From positions 1-64,000 of the forward strand of contig CAUYUJ010014751.1 in NCBI GenBank assembly GCA_963575745.1: 64,000 nucleotides of DNA, given 5' to 3'. Below are positions 9,501 through 18,679 of this stretch, in pieces. The first letter of the stretch is position 1. Every line of letters begins with the position of its first letter. Below the pieces are notes generated by a model, which did no database searches, was not told where the DNA came from, and worked only from the letters and a program-made list of their open reading frames with translations. The position numbers and the translations under genes were made by a program. The stretch is from Prorocentrum cordatum (taxonomy: Eukaryota > Sar > Dinophyceae > Prorocentrales > Prorocentraceae).

Positions 9501-10163
9501 TCCGAGTTCCTTGGGCTCGCGGCGCGCCGCGCCCGCCGGCTGCGCTCGCTCACGGCGATGTCTCCGAGGACCTCCCCCCACATCTTCTCGAGCTTGTGGA
9601 AGGAGTCCCAGTCCAGCCTCTCGTGGCTGTTCTCGAACCGCCTCTGGTTCTCCTCGAGGAAGAAAAACTTGATTAACATACATGTTCCACGGGCCGCGCG
9701 GATTTCTTGGACCTGCGATGAACCCCTCTCCCTGGCGCGCTGCCAGGGGGTCCCAGCGCCGAACCAAGACATCTGTGGGGAGCTCCGAAAATTCGTGTTC
9801 CTGGCAATTTTTCCTGTTCGTTCTGCGGCAACTCATCCGAGCCCCGCCTACCGTCCGGCTGGCTCTTGCGAATCGACGCTGGTCCACGCCAGTCGACGCG
9901 AATCAGCGCGTGTCGACGCTAATCGACGCCATAATCGACGCCACATCTGCACTATCCCATCGGCCACCGGACGCCAGTCGACGCGAATGCGCTCCAGAGA
10001 CGGCATGGCGAGGGCGCGCAGGGCTCCCACGCTTTGCTACCGAAGGAACTCCTCCATCCTGCCAACCAGCTCCATGGTCTCCGCCTCCTCGCTGTCCTCG
10101 CTGCCCGTGGACCCATCGGAGTCCGCGGCGCACTGCGGCGCCAGCTCCGGCAGCACGACCCGC
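3235..10163 (-). CDS. Multi-exon TRP/polycystin-like cation channel, 5' incomplete
   Basis: Eight exons (10163-10052, 9652-9266, 8184-7642, 5609-5161, 4965-4825, 4439-4274, 4042-3869, 3552-3235) join with consistent phases into 762 residues ending in TGA. Exon 3 has three hydrophobic segments (residues about 249-263, 287-305, 313-336). Exon 4 has a membrane segment (about 399-418) and a pore-like stretch with LMGDFSED (about 458-464). Exon 5 holds an S6-like helix, FFALLYGVVMMNLYIGILSEEY. The helix with its NLYIGIL core and the pore loop before it resemble TRP/PKD2-type channels, so a cation channel in plasma or organelle membrane is likely; ion selectivity is not readable. The acidic N-terminal part is probably cytosolic. 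Introns are GC-AG or GA-AG with repeated borders, as known in dinoflagellates. The start is not found; earlier exons may lie beyond 10.2 kb. Confidence 0.72.
3674..3827. mobile_element. Near-perfect foldback MITE in intron 7
   Basis: Arms of about 68 bases start AGGGGGCCACATGCGAACC and mirror each other with few mismatches around a short centre (GGGAGCTCCC). The element lies inside intron 7 of the channel gene (3868-3553). A second, shorter family member is at 4074-4194. Confidence 0.85.
3869..4042 (-). CDS. Channel gene exon 7, Arg/Gly-rich tail
   Basis: 58 codons from EQPALPAARG to MVGRE. Its border with exon 6 lies in the 12-base repeat GGCCCCGAGGAG, giving a GA-AG intron. Low-complexity composition makes this exon less certain than exons 2-5; phase agreement on both sides is the main support. 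Confidence 0.42.
4074..4194. mobile_element. Foldback MITE in intron 6, same family
   Basis: 121 bp with ends GGGGGGCCACACGCGAACC and its complement. Clearly the same family as 3674-3827 but with a shortened centre. It fills about half of the 231-nt intron 6 (4273-4043). Confidence 0.85.
4274..4439 (-). CDS. Channel gene exon 6, cytosolic tail
   Basis: 55 codons, RITVSIPVLLVKHGLAG onward, ending in acidic DGPEE. The exon begins inside a near-perfect repeat of the end of exon 5 (GGATCACCG, CAGCATCC), so the splice point is ambiguous but the frame is not. Confidence 0.55.
4440..4824 (-). repeat. Intron 5 with long border repeats and (GTGTCT)n
   Basis: A 385-nt intron whose two ends carry near-identical 23-base copies (plus strand 4808-4830 and 4424-4445; GGATGCTG then CGGTGATCCTG). 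The inside holds a (GTGTCT)n tract at about 4450-4530. Confidence 0.6.
4825..4965 (-). CDS. Channel gene exon 5, S6-like helix
   Basis: 46 codons plus split codons at both ends. LPFFSLFFALLYGVVMMNLY continues to IGILSEEYNKASDDLQRL, a pattern typical of the last pore helix of TRP/PKD/voltage-gated-type channels with its cytosolic extension. If intron 5 is left unspliced the frame ends 21 codons later at 4755, giving a shorter tail. Confidence 0.8.
4966..5160 (-). mobile_element. Introner-like intron 4 with terminal inverted repeats
   Basis: A 195-nt GC-AG intron. It is bounded by AGGCT on both sides, and almost all of it (about 4975-5153) is an element whose ends are inverted repeats (GGCGAAC, then ATTCGCG, then TCGCGGGC). 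A longer relative lies at 16316-16692. Removing it joins DVDGDV to RLSNDLPFF in frame. Confidence 0.75.
5161..5609 (-). CDS. Channel gene exon 4, outer pore helix and pore loop
   Basis: 149 codons plus 2 nt from GTASFVRDHPLWL to EDVDGDV. FLFFLVLSMLGTLFAFVSL is a clear transmembrane helix. NLSNDLASALYIVEKMTLMGDFSED fits a pore helix followed by a short filter-like turn, but no exact known filter is recognised. It joins exon 5 at AG^G, restoring an Arg codon. Confidence 0.8.
5659..5712. mobile_element. Poly(T) insertion flanked by 18-bp direct repeat
   Basis: GCAGCCTGCGCGCCGTCT occurs exactly at 5659-5676 and 5695-5712 with only TC(T)16 between. This is the footprint of target-primed insertion of a poly(A) tail (minus strand) with target duplication. 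It lies in intron 3, about 50 bases before exon 4. Confidence 0.7.
5940..7600. repeat. Intron 3 repeats
   Basis: About 6060-6470 holds diverged tandem copies of a 45-60 base unit (GACACCAGCTCGG, GCGTCAGGAAGC, TCACAAACACC). About 6490-6835 is the GGCCCC/CAAGA degenerate repeat. About 6940-7460 has several CCCGCTCAATTC-like words among purine-rich sequence. No exon was recognised here. Confidence 0.5.
7642..8184 (-). CDS. Channel gene exon 3, first membrane segments
   Basis: 181 codons from AVAPKFGKG to LASMP, phase 0 at both ends. Contains YWCGLCFDEVSFLRLL and three hydrophobic stretches (AIDVLTIMLLMWIGL; CELFVMLAQIWLC; FLIFSWLLELVLFSASLSMV). A GTAAGA (near 7871) and a later CCCAG inside could be a small alternative GT-AG intron, but the frame stays open and membrane-like through it, so it is kept as coding. 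The donor is CCA^GCGCAG. Confidence 0.72.
8385..8545. mobile_element. Short insertion element in intron 2, relative of 43630-43797
   Basis: Begins after ACAGT with GGGGCCCTGGGACACAAATA and ends CGACGATTCATTGTGTCTGT, TTTTTCCCCTCC, followed by ACAGT again. A partial second copy is at about 8675-8757. The sequence between (8555-8690) repeats GAAGGATTGCAAAAAAACCC. About 8760-9260 holds no recognised exon. Confidence 0.6.
9266..9652 (-). CDS. Channel gene exon 2
   Basis: 129 codons beginning EENQRRFENSHERLDW and ending SRSKKRRE. Charged and soluble, with natural composition. The donor is AG^GC in TGAGGC, and the same TGAGGC word stands at the acceptor of exon 3, so intron 2 is GC-AG (9265-8185). 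Confidence 0.7.
10052..10163 (-). CDS. Channel gene exon 1 (first recognised)
   Basis: Encodes an acidic Ser/Glu-rich stretch including SDGSTGSEDSEEAETMELVG. The 5' border is placed at an AG acceptor before 10163 (phase 2) and is the least certain border. The 3' border lies in a repeated GAGGAG shared with the start of the next exon, giving a GA-AG intron of 399 nt that contains GTCGACGC repeats (about 9860-9985). Confidence 0.5.
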
Positions 10164-10214
10164 CTGGAGGGCCAGCTGGAGCAGCGGCGGCCCATCCCGA
10201 TCCAGACATCCAAC

Positions 10215-10990
10215 GCGTCGAAAAGGCCAAAATGCAGATAATGATGTCTCCGTTTCGACTCCGGCAGGCGGCCCCAGCATTGAATCGAGAAGCCGGATCG
10301 GGTCGACCAGAGCACCGAACCGGCGGAGATCGGCAGAAGTCGGCTGCCGAATCGAAATCGGCAAAAGTCGGCAGGCCGAGTCGAACCGAGTCGGAAACCG
10401 GCTGGACGGAGGCCAGATCGGAATCGAAATCGGGATCGAAATGGTTGGCGTCGATTGTCGTCGTAAGTTCCCCGACGTCGTCGAGCGTCGTCGCAATCGT
10501 CCGACCGACCGTCGTCCGACGTCGTTGCACTCGTCGTCGCCAGTCGTCGTCGTGGGTCGCCGAAGGTTGCCCGGCGTCGTCGAAGCCCGGCCGGCCTGGC
10601 CCCGCAGGGGGTTTCGCCAAACCCCCCCCCCCAGGGTGGGTGGGCCGCACGGGGGAGGTTCGCCAACCCCCCCCCCCTCCCCGGGGGGAGAGCCGGGGGA
10701 TCCGCCAAACCCACCCCTGTGGTGTCGCACGGGGGGAGGAGGAGGAGGAGAAGGAGGAGGAGGAGGAGGAGGAGGAGGAGGAGGAGGAGAGATGGAGGAG
10801 GAGGAGGAGGAGATGGAGGAGAAGGGAGTGGAGGGGTGAGGAGAAAGGAGGATGGAGGAGGAAGGAGGAGGAGGGAAGGAGGAGGAGGAGAAGAGAAGGA
10901 GGAGGTGGGGGAGGGAGAGGGGGAGGAGGGAGTGTTTCGCACGGGGGCGTTCGCCAAACCACCCCGGGGAGAGTTTCGCACGGGCGCGCC
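10215..10990. repeat. ATCGGAATCG/GTCGTC simple repeats, C tracts and (GGA)n
   Basis: About 10215-10560 is rich in TCGGAATCG and CGTCGTCG words. About 10605-10700 has long C/G runs with TTCGCCAAACC repeated. About 10736-10935 is (GGA)n. No gene was recognised. Confidence 0.6.
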
Positions 10991-11002
10991 TGCAAGACGT
11001 GT

Positions 11003-11087
11003 CTAGAAGTAGTAGATGCGTTTAGATGCGATCGCGCCCTGGTGCAGGCGAGAAGCCCATCGTATCTATTTTCCTGCAACGACGCCA

Positions 11088-11124
<37 letters not shown>

Positions 11125-11188
11125 ATTTTTAGATGCGCGCCCCCGGTCTGCGCGGGAGCGCCGCCGTATCTAAACGTATCTACTTCTG
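11003..11188. mobile_element. Small foldback element with TA/CA core
   Basis: The left end AGAAGTAGTAGATGCGTTTA mirrors the right end (reverse complement AGAAGTAGATACGTTTAGA) in order. The centre contains (TA)n(CA)n at about 11088-11123. Confidence 0.65.
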
Positions 11189-11324
11189 AATATATCTAAA
11201 CATTTGGGACCGTGCCTATTTTCTTCCAGAAAACATATCTAGTCGAATCTATTTTTCAAAGAGTGACAGTGCCGCGCCATCTCAATTCTTCCTAATTTGT
11301 GTCAGAACGCATGCTGTTGGCTGT

Positions 11325-11785
11325 GCTCTCAGGGGGGGCTTGCGGAGGAAGACGACGGCTGTTCAGGAAGCACGTTCGTCCCTGGAGGAGTGGGAGGGGC
11401 ACGAAACCTGATACGTACCATGGTTTTCGAATACCCTCCTCCCTCAGGCGAGGCCTCCCTGGAGGAGTGGGAGGGGCACGAAACCTGATACATGACATGG
11501 TTTTGGAACACCCTCCTCGCTCAGGCGGGGCCTCCCTGGAGTAGTGGGAGGGGCATGCAACCTGATGAATCACATAATTAGATGTTGAAAACCCTCCTCG
11601 CTCAGGCGGACCTCCCTGGAGGAGCGGGCGGGGCACGAAACATGAGACATGGTCTTCGACTGCCCTCCTCGCTCGGGCGGGGCCTCCCTGGAGGAGTGGG
11701 AGGGGCACTAAACCTGCTAACTAATACGGTTTCGAATGCCCCCCTTGCTCAGGCGGGGCCTCCCTGGAGGAGCGGGAGGGGCACG
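11325..11785. repeat. Tandem repeat of about 60-80 bp
   Basis: About six diverged copies of a unit containing CTCGCTCAGGCGGGGCC, TCCCTGGAGGAGTGGGAGG and GGCACGAAACCTGA. Open frames through it are repeat translations. Confidence 0.75.
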
Positions 11786-11789
11786 AAAC

Positions 11790-13740
11790 CTGATCGGAGG
11801 TTGGGGGGTGAGATCGCAGCGGAACGGAGACCCCCAACCAGGAAATCGTTTCGTTTCGTTCGTGTCGTGCGTGCGGGCGAGGCGAAGCTGCGTGGGCGCG
11901 CGGGAAGAATGAACTGCTGTTGCTAGGGCGAAGCCGAAACAAATTATTATCCCCCTCCCGCCCGTCCAACGGTGGCCCGCGGTGTCCCGCGGTGTCCCGT
12001 GGTGTCCCGTGGTGTTCGCCGATGCTAGGGCGAAGTCAAAACAAATGATTCTCCCCCTCCCGCCCGTTCCGCGGTGTCCCGCGGTGTCCCGTGGTGTCCC
12101 GTGGTGTCCCGCCGTTGCCAGGGCGAAGTCAAGACAAATGATTTTCCCCCTCCCGCCCGTCCGGCGGTGGCTCGCGGTGTCGCGTGGTGTCCCGTGATGT
12201 CCGCCGTTGCTAGGACGAAGTCAAGACAAATGATTCTCCCCCGCCCTCCCGTCCGTCCGTCCGTCTGGCGGTGGCTTGCGGTGTCCCGCGGTGTCCCGTG
12301 GTGTCCTGTGGTGACCCGTGGCGTCCCGTGGTGTCCCGTTGAGTGAGATCGATAGTGAGATCGATAATCAAATCGATAGTGAGATGGATACTGAGATCGA
12401 TGTGGTGCCCCGAGGTGTCCCGTGGTGTCCCAAAAAATGAGACCCATAGTGAGATCGATTGTGAAATCGACAAGTGTCCCGCGGTGTCCTGTGGTGTCCA
12501 GTTGAGTGAGATCGACAGAAAGATCGATAGTGAGATCGATACTGAGATCGATGTGGTGCCCCGTGGTGTCCTATGGTGTCCCGTTGAGTGAGATCGATAA
12601 TGAGATCGCTAGTGAGATCGACAAGTGTCCCGTGGTGTCCCGTTGAGTGAGATAGATAGTGAGATCGATAATGGGACTGATAGTGGGATCGATGTGGTGT
12701 CCCAAGGTGTCCGGTGGTGTCCCGTGGTAGCCCGTTAAGTAAGATCGATAGTGAGATCGATCGTGAGACCGATCGTGAGATCGAAAGGTGTCCCGCGGTG
12801 TCCCGTGGTGTCACGTGGTGGCCCGTGATGTCCCATGGTGTCCCGTTGAATGAGATCGATAATAATATCGATACTGAGATCGACAAGTGTCCCGTGGTGT
12901 CTCGTGGTGTCCCGTGGTGTCCCGTTGAGTGAAATCGATCGTGAGATCGATTGAGTCAGATGTTGGTTCCCCCCCCTCTCCCCCCACAACCTTGTTATCA
13001 CCCGAAGGGTGGTCGTATAGGTCGGAAGCTGGGGGGTGAGATCGCAGTGGAACGGAGACCCCCAACCGGGAAATCGTTTCGTTTCGTTCGTGTCGTGCGT
13101 GCGGGCGAGGCGAAGCTGCGTGGGCGCGCGAGAGGGATGAACCCGCCGCTGCTAGGGCGAAGTCGAAACAAATGATCCTCCCCCTCCCGCCCGTCCGGCG
13201 GTGGCACGCAGTGTCCCGCGGTGTCCCGTGGTGTCCCGTAGTGTCCCGTGGTGTCCCACCGTTGCTAAGGCGAAGTCGAAACAAATTATTCTCCCCCTCC
13301 CGCCCGTCCGGCGGTGGCCCCAGGTGTCCCGCGGTGTCCCGTGTGGTGTCCCGCAATGTCCCGCGGTGTCCCGTGGTGTCCCGCCGTGGCTGGGGCGAAG
13401 TCAAGACAAATGATTTTCCCCCTCCCGCCCGTCCGGCGGTGGTTCGCGGGGTCCCGCGGTGTCCCGTGGTGTCCCGCGGTGTCCCGTGGTGTCCCGTGGT
13501 GTCCCATGGTGCTCCGTTGAGTGAGATCGATAGTGATATCGATACTGAGATCCATGTGGCGCCCCGAAGTGTCCCATGGTGTCCCTCGGTGTCCCAAAAA
13601 GTGGAATCGATAGCGAGATCGACAAGTGTCCCGTGGTGTCCCGTTGAGTGAGATCGACAGTGAGATCGATTGTGAGATCGATGTGGCGCCCCGAGGTATC
13701 CCGCGGTGTCCGGTGGTGTCCCGTGGTAGCCCGCGAGTGG
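11790..13740 (+). repeat. Cassette-plus-satellite element, one full and one truncated copy
   Basis: Order in the first copy: a 130-base cassette (GGGGGGTGAGATCGCAG, GGAAATCGTTTCGTTTCGTT), GTGTCCCGTG arrays with GGCGAAGTCAA spacers, (GATCGATAGTGA)n arrays, then an end with CACAACCTTGTTATCACCC (about 12985-13010). The second copy starts directly at about 13020 and stops at 13740, where the coiled-coil coding segment begins. An inverted full copy lies at 54480-55800. Confidence 0.85.
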
Positions 13741-14589
13741 GACGCCGGCGGCAGGCCCCGCAGGCCCTGCGCCAGCCGGCACCGGCTGCAGCAGGCCGCG
13801 AAAACCGCTCCCGCAGATCTGCCACGACAGCCTGCGCGGCCGGGGGCGCAGCGGACGCCAGCGTTGCGCAGGCCGCGTCGGCCCCGCGGCGGGCACGCCC
13901 GGCCCAGGGCCACCCGCGGACCCAGCGGCGCCGCCCGCGGCCGCATCGGCCTGCGCAGCTGCCAGATGCTGCTGCGCGGCCGCCTCCTCGGCCTCGGCCT
14001 GCGCGGCCTGCGCCTGCATGTCCGCCGCGGTTTGCGCGGTTTGATCGGCTTCCTCCCGGGCGTCGTTGGCGGCCTGACGCGCCCTCAAAGCCGCTGCGGC
14101 GCGGCTGCGCAAAGTGTCCACCGCCGACTGGAGTCTGCGCTCGAGCGTTTGGGCGGCGCGTTCCGCCTCCACCAGCGCCGTCTCCTCCGCCTCCCACTGC
14201 GCCACCTGCCTGGCGAACTCCGGGAAGTCCCTCACCGCGACACTGCGGGCGCGCACGGCTTCCAGGCGCTCCCCAACTACTGGCTCGGCCATCGCCGCAT
14301 CGCCGCGGCCCCCGCAGCCGCCGACTCGCCACCTGCAGCCCCAGTCGCCCTGGAGCCCAGCCGCAGGCAGGGCCCAAGGCGCCCTCGTGACGGGCCTGTT
14401 CACCCGGCCCGCGCGCACCGCCCGCACCGAGGGCGCGCCCGAGCGGGGAGCAGGGCGGCCGCGCCCGCGGCAGGCCGCACAGCACGCCCGACCCCAACTG
14501 CCGGCCACCCCGCAGGGACAGCTCCACGTGGGCTGGCGGGGGCCGATCAGCCGCTCGGCTGCGCCGCCATCTCGCTGCCCCCCGTGCGA

Positions 14590-14624
<35 letters not shown>

Positions 14625-14990
14625 TCTGCTGCCGCGGCCGCTGCCGGCTGCCAGGGCGCCCCCCAGCAGTCGACCCAGCCGTCCCCGCGCCGAGCAGCGC
14701 CCGCAGCGCCGCCGTCGCCTCCTGGTCGGAGCGGCATGGTCCTGCACGGGACGCCTTCGGCCCGCGCGCCCAGCGGAGGGCCTCTGGCGGCTGTGGTGGT
14801 GTTGCTGCAGCAGGTCGGCCGCCGGGCCCAGCCGCACCAGCACGTGCGCCTGCCCGCGCGCCCGCCCACGCCGACGGTGCCAAGCCAGATCGTGGGCCGC
14901 CGTCGCGGCCTCGCCTGGGCCCAGCCCCAGCCCCCCAGCGCAGCGCGCCCGCCCCGCGCGCGCGCTGGCAAGAGAGCCTGGGCTGAACAT
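13741..14990 (-). pseudogene. Gln/Ala-rich coiled-coil protein, SL-headed, probably frameshifted retrogene
   Basis: An ATG at 14990-14988 directly follows an SL relic and opens a frame (MFSPGSLAS, later GEAATAAHDLAW). Farther on, another frame carries a poly-Gln tract (near 14593-14620) and, from ATG 14292, a long heptad-like stretch (FPEFARQVAQWEAEETALVE, then AERAAQTLERRLQ, Ala/Glu-rich). Toward 13741 a third frame looks best (VVADLRERFSRP). Frame changes suggest a decayed retrocopy, or unrecognised introns. The coiled coil implies a structural or scaffolding role; no family is recognised. It may alternatively be 5' sequence of the channel gene on the same strand. The plus-strand frames here are GC-rich shadows. 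Confidence 0.45.
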
Positions 14991-15010
14991 TGAGCCACAA
15001 TGGCCACGGA
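14989..15010 (-). other. Spliced-leader relic at retrogene 5' end
   Basis: The minus strand reads TCCGTGGCCATTGTGGCTCA then AT: 19 of 22 positions match the dinoflagellate SL. It stands at the 5' edge of the minus-strand coding segment, with the ATG overlapping the leader end. Confidence 0.65.
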
Positions 15011-15194
15011 ATCGAGCTTCGAGGGCTGAGCCCTGCAGTGCACGAAAAGGACCGCCGAGGGCCGACATCGAGAAGAATTAGCCGGCTGACAAAATCTTAA
15101 TGTGTGGGGCCATACATCCGATAACTTGATTTTTGGCCCATACGCGGCCACCAAAAGTCCCGACCCCTTCCCCCACATTAACGGTCATAGTTTA

Positions 15195-15450
15195 GTTGAC
15201 GGTCCCGCGGGCCTGGCGAGGTCCTGAAGACGCCGAGAAAGGAGAAACACCTCCGTCCTGATTTTCTCAAAACGCTGGAGGTCTGGCCCTCGACCTGGAC
15301 CTTCCGCGCCTTCCGCGCGCAAGTTGCCGCCGCGATACGGCCGCGGCGGCCCTGCGGGGGAAGGCCCCGGAAACTTTCGGGGAAGGCCCAGAAAACTTTT
15401 CGGGAAGCCCGAGGCCTCCCGAACCCTCTGAGGAGGCCCGCCCCTTCTCA
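15195..15450. repeat. Dispersed repeat family A and C fragments
   Basis: GACGGTCCCG, GGCGAGG and ACGCTGGAGGTCTGG link 15195-15290 to family A (17245, 18680, 38775, 39930). CTTCCGCGC and GCCGCGATACGGCCGCGG link 15300-15350 to the Ala-codon-rich family C. 15010-15190 and 15450-15720 show nothing recognisable. Confidence 0.4.
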
Positions 15451-15727
15451 CTTACTCCTGGTCTCGCCGCCGTGGTTGGGAGGTCTGGGGAGGATCGCCG
15501 CCGCCGTCTCGACCGTGACCACCCCCCAATTGGGCGCGGCCTGACCGACCCCTAGCAAACCATCCCCTTCCGTGACGTCACCCTCGCCTTTCGAGCTCCC
15601 CTCCGACCGCAGTCACACGTCTTGGGGCGAAGCACCCGGGGGGCTGGGGCGAAGCATGGGGGGCGCCAGTGAAGTGGATGGCTTGCTATACGTTGTTTAG
15701 GCCGCCCCTGAGCCCCATCCCCCCCCA

Positions 15728-15929
<202 letters not shown>

Positions 15930-16074
15930 GCGTCCCCCGCGATCCTCCGCGGCGCGCCGACCGCGGGGCCGCCCGCCCGCGGCGAGGGCAGGCGGGGCAT
16001 GGCGCGCCCGCCCTGCAGAGGAGAGGCAGCCGCTCGGCGGCACGCACCCTCCGCGCGGGGGGTGCCCCCGCTGC

Positions 16075-16175
16075 GGCCTCCACGGCGGCCGCCGCCGCGG
16101 CCGCGGCGGCGGCCGCGGCAGCGCGGCAGCTGCCGCGAGGGAAGGTGCGGAAGGTGCAGCTCGAGGGCTTCGCAG
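16075..16175 (+). repeat. Dispersed GC-rich family C copy
   Basis: GCGGCCGC-type runs followed by GCGCGGCAGCTGCCGCGAGG and GGTGCGGAAGGTGCAG. The same order is found near 27240-27390 and 40575-40680. Confidence 0.6.
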
Positions 16176-16315
16176 TGGCTTTCGCTGTCGTTTTGGCCTC
16201 GTGTGCCTGCTTTTGTCTTCTGCCCGCTCGTGCTGCAGGGCGACGCCGAAGCGAAGACGGCCCCCGGAGTCGCCAATCACAACTCAGGTCGACCCCTGTC
16301 GCCCCCCCCAAAACA

Positions 16316-16692
16316 GAGCGGCGAACCCACCCGCACCCGCGCCCTCGCGGTCTGGATTCGGGGGGGCGATCCCGAGGATACCGCGGGTCCGTGTCGTGTC
16401 GACTCCTGCGCTGGTTCCCGACACCGCGGGGCTCGCTCAGCCTCGAACGACCGGCCGCTTCCGAAACGACAGATCGTTCAATATTTCGACCGCTCCTGGG
16501 CCCCGCGCAGCGTGCAACGGTGGACGCCGGCGGGGTCGCCGCTGGTCGACACGACGCGAACCTGCCCTACGCAGTCGTCCGCCCCGCGCAGGGCCGTCGG
16601 GGCACGCGCGAAAAAGTGCCACGCATAGCTGCTGGGTCGCGGCCCCGGGGTCCGGCCGGCAAGGCAGCGGATGCGGCCACAGTGCGGTGTCC
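16316..16692 (+). mobile_element. Longer relative of the intron-4 introner
   Basis: The left end GGCGAACCCACCCGCACCCG, GCCCTCGCGG, TGGATTC and the right end GCCACGCAT, GGGTCGCGGCCC, GTCCGCC follow the order of the plus-strand intron-4 element, with roughly 180 extra bases inside. No surrounding gene was recognised, so whether it is spliced is unknown. Confidence 0.55.
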
Positions 16693-16729
16693 GCCCACGA
16701 CCCCGTGAGGTCTCGTTGCCACAGTGCTT

Positions 16730-16885
16730 TCGCAGCGAGCGAGTGTGCACTGCTTCGGGCCCTGGGGCCCCTCGCAGCGGTCGGGCTCGAAACAAATATG
16801 CCGCAGAGAGGTGTGGTCTATGTGAGGCTCTGGTCGTCATGGTGCGCGAGGCTGCAACTGTGTGCAACGTCGGATCAGAGGGACG
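16730..16885 (+). repeat. Dispersed repeat family B copy
   Basis: TCGGGCTCGAA, GCCGCAGAGAGGTG, GGCTCTGGTCGTCATG and AACGTCGGATCAGAGG in the same order as at 2930 and 40695. The following 16890-17240 has no recognised gene. Confidence 0.5.
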
Positions 16886-17244
16886 ACCATGTCGCGGTAT
16901 CGTGTCAACGCCGATCTTTGTCATGGTCCATGCCAGCCGTCGCCAAGTCGCGAGGAGTGCCGGCGAATCTGATGGCCAGGATGAACGAAGAGCAAGATCG
17001 ACGTCGACGTTTCGCGTTCAGTCTTGGTCATGGTCGTGTTCTTTCCCCCCAGCGAGAGCGCAGAGATTGGGGGGACCTGCGGGAAGGAAAACAGGGCCCG
17101 TCAGAGAAGAAAAAGGCACCGATACCGCTGATCGTCCTGGAGAGTTTTCGTCGCTACGGCTCGCTCGACTTTCTCGATGTTAAGTTTTTCGGCACGTCGG
17201 GCACCCAGGCCGCCTGCCATGAGTTGTTCACAGCGTCGACCCCC

Positions 17245-17395
17245 AGAAGTCTCGACCCATTCCGCAGGACCGGTGTTTCATCCCGAGTAGTTTGCTCGAC
17301 CGTCCTGGGGCCTGGTGAGGGCCCCAGGGGCCCGAAAACGGAGAAGAACCTCTCCGTCTCGATATCTCCCATGCGCTGGAGGTCTGGGGAAGTTC
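17245..17395 (+). repeat. Dispersed repeat family A copy
   Basis: GACCCATTCCGCAGGACCGG, CATCCCGAG, GACCGTCCTGGGGCCTGG and CTGGAGGTCTGGGG, as in the copies at 18680, 38775 and 39930. Confidence 0.6.
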
Positions 17396-17654
17396 AGGCT
17401 TTCTTGGCGGCGAGCCGGGTGCAGGAAGCGAGAAGGGGCGGGCCCTCTCAAAAGGCACGGCAGTCCCCTGGCCTTCTGAAAAGGCTCCTAAGCCTTCCAC
17501 GAGGACATGGAGCACCTCCCAGAAGGCGCGATCGCTTCTGAGAAGCCACGCCGCCTTCTGACAAGGCCTTCTGCTTCCCACTTCCCCCCCTCGCTCGCTG
17601 CCGACACTGGCTCTTGGGCAATCACTCGGGCCCGCGGCTTGAGCAGGGACCGAC

Positions 17655-17872
17655 CGTCCCGGCATTCCTATAGTTCTACCATGAAATGGTCCTAGAACCC
17701 CAACATGTTCTGAGAACGAAAACCATGTTCTCAGAACATAGACCCGATGTGTTAAGACAGGACAAGCTCGACCAGAAATGTTCTGAGAACATCTCGTGGA
17801 AGCCACAAGAGGTTCGGAGAACATTGTTTGGTAGGGCTCTAGGCGAGCCAGGACGCTTCGCCACTGCTTGAC
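17655..17872 (+). repeat. Dispersed repeat with GTTCTnAGAAC palindromes, copy 1
   Basis: Starts GACCGTCCCGGCATTCCTAT, contains several palindromes of type GTTCTGAGAAC and ends GGCGAGCCAGGACGCTTCGC. The same unit, in the same orientation, is at about 62725-62950. Confidence 0.8.
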
Positions 17873-17999
17873 GGCGGCGGGCGCTCGGGGGCGATCCGGG
17901 CACCCCTCCAAAACGGCCGCGGCGAGGCGCGGCTGCCAGCAGGCATACCGAGGCTGGAGCCGGGGCTGAACCTCCCTCGTTTCCGCTTTCCCTCGTTTT

Positions 18000-18330
18000 C
18001 GTTATGTTTTCGTTGTCTCGTTTCCTTTTTTGTTTTTCCTCGTGTTCGTTTTCGTTTCGTTTTTCCTCGTTCTGTTTTCGTTTTCGTTTTTCGTCTTCGT
18101 TCTGTTTTCGCTCTCCCTCGTTTTGCCTTCAAGCCGCCTTCTCCCGCAAAACGGCATCGAAACGAAAACGGCCCAAGAAACCGCCAAAACACGAACCACG
18201 GCTCAACCTAAACTGTGTTTTGCGTCTTCGCTCTGTTTTCGCTCTCCCTCGTTTTGCCTTCAAGCCGCATTCTCCCGCCAAACGGCATCGAAGCGAGAAC
18301 GGCCCACGAAGGCGCCCAAACGCCGTGCTT
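18000..18330 (+). repeat. TTTTCG-rich tract and two direct copies of about 115 bp
   Basis: CTGTTTTCGCTCTCCCTCG, TTTTGCCTTCAAGCCGC and AACGGCATCGAA occur at about 18105-18195 and again at 18225-18315. Confidence 0.7.
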
Positions 18331-18434
18331 AGGGCCCCAGCCCTGGCGGGAGCAGCGCCGAGGACCGACGAGCACACACACACACACACACACCCCGAGC
18401 CCGCCCCTCGCAGCGCCGACCATAAGGACGCCCG

Positions 18435-18624
18435 AAGTGGGTACGGGAAAAATGGGCACAATGCCCAACAGCAAATGTTGTCCCAGACCAACAGCGGCTG
18501 CTGCTGGGCAGGCGGCCTTCTGCCTCGAATGGACACAGGCCGCGGCGGCGTGGACAGCGAATCCGGTTCAAAAGGAACCCGAACTGCTGCTGGGCATTGT
18601 ACCCATTCTTCCCGTACCCATTTC
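18435..18624. mobile_element. Foldback MITE with about 35-base arms
   Basis: The left end GGGTACGGGAAAAATGGGCA, CAATGCCCAACAGC mirrors the right end (reverse complement GGGTACGGGAAGAATGGGTA, CAATGCCCAGCAGC). Confidence 0.8.
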
Positions 18625-18679
18625 CCAGAGATCCGATGTCGTGATCTTTTCAATGCGCGGTCCCCGGAAGCCTCGATCC

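Noticed and set aside
11982-13651. Long open frames on both strands rich in VSRGVPWCP or HRGTPRDTTGH
   Set aside because: They are translations of the GTGTCCCGTG satellite and appear in every frame; no conserved domain or start context.
13648-15081. 477-codon plus-strand open frame
   Set aside because: Antisense to the SL-headed coiled-coil segment; poly-Leu is from the CAG repeat on the other strand.
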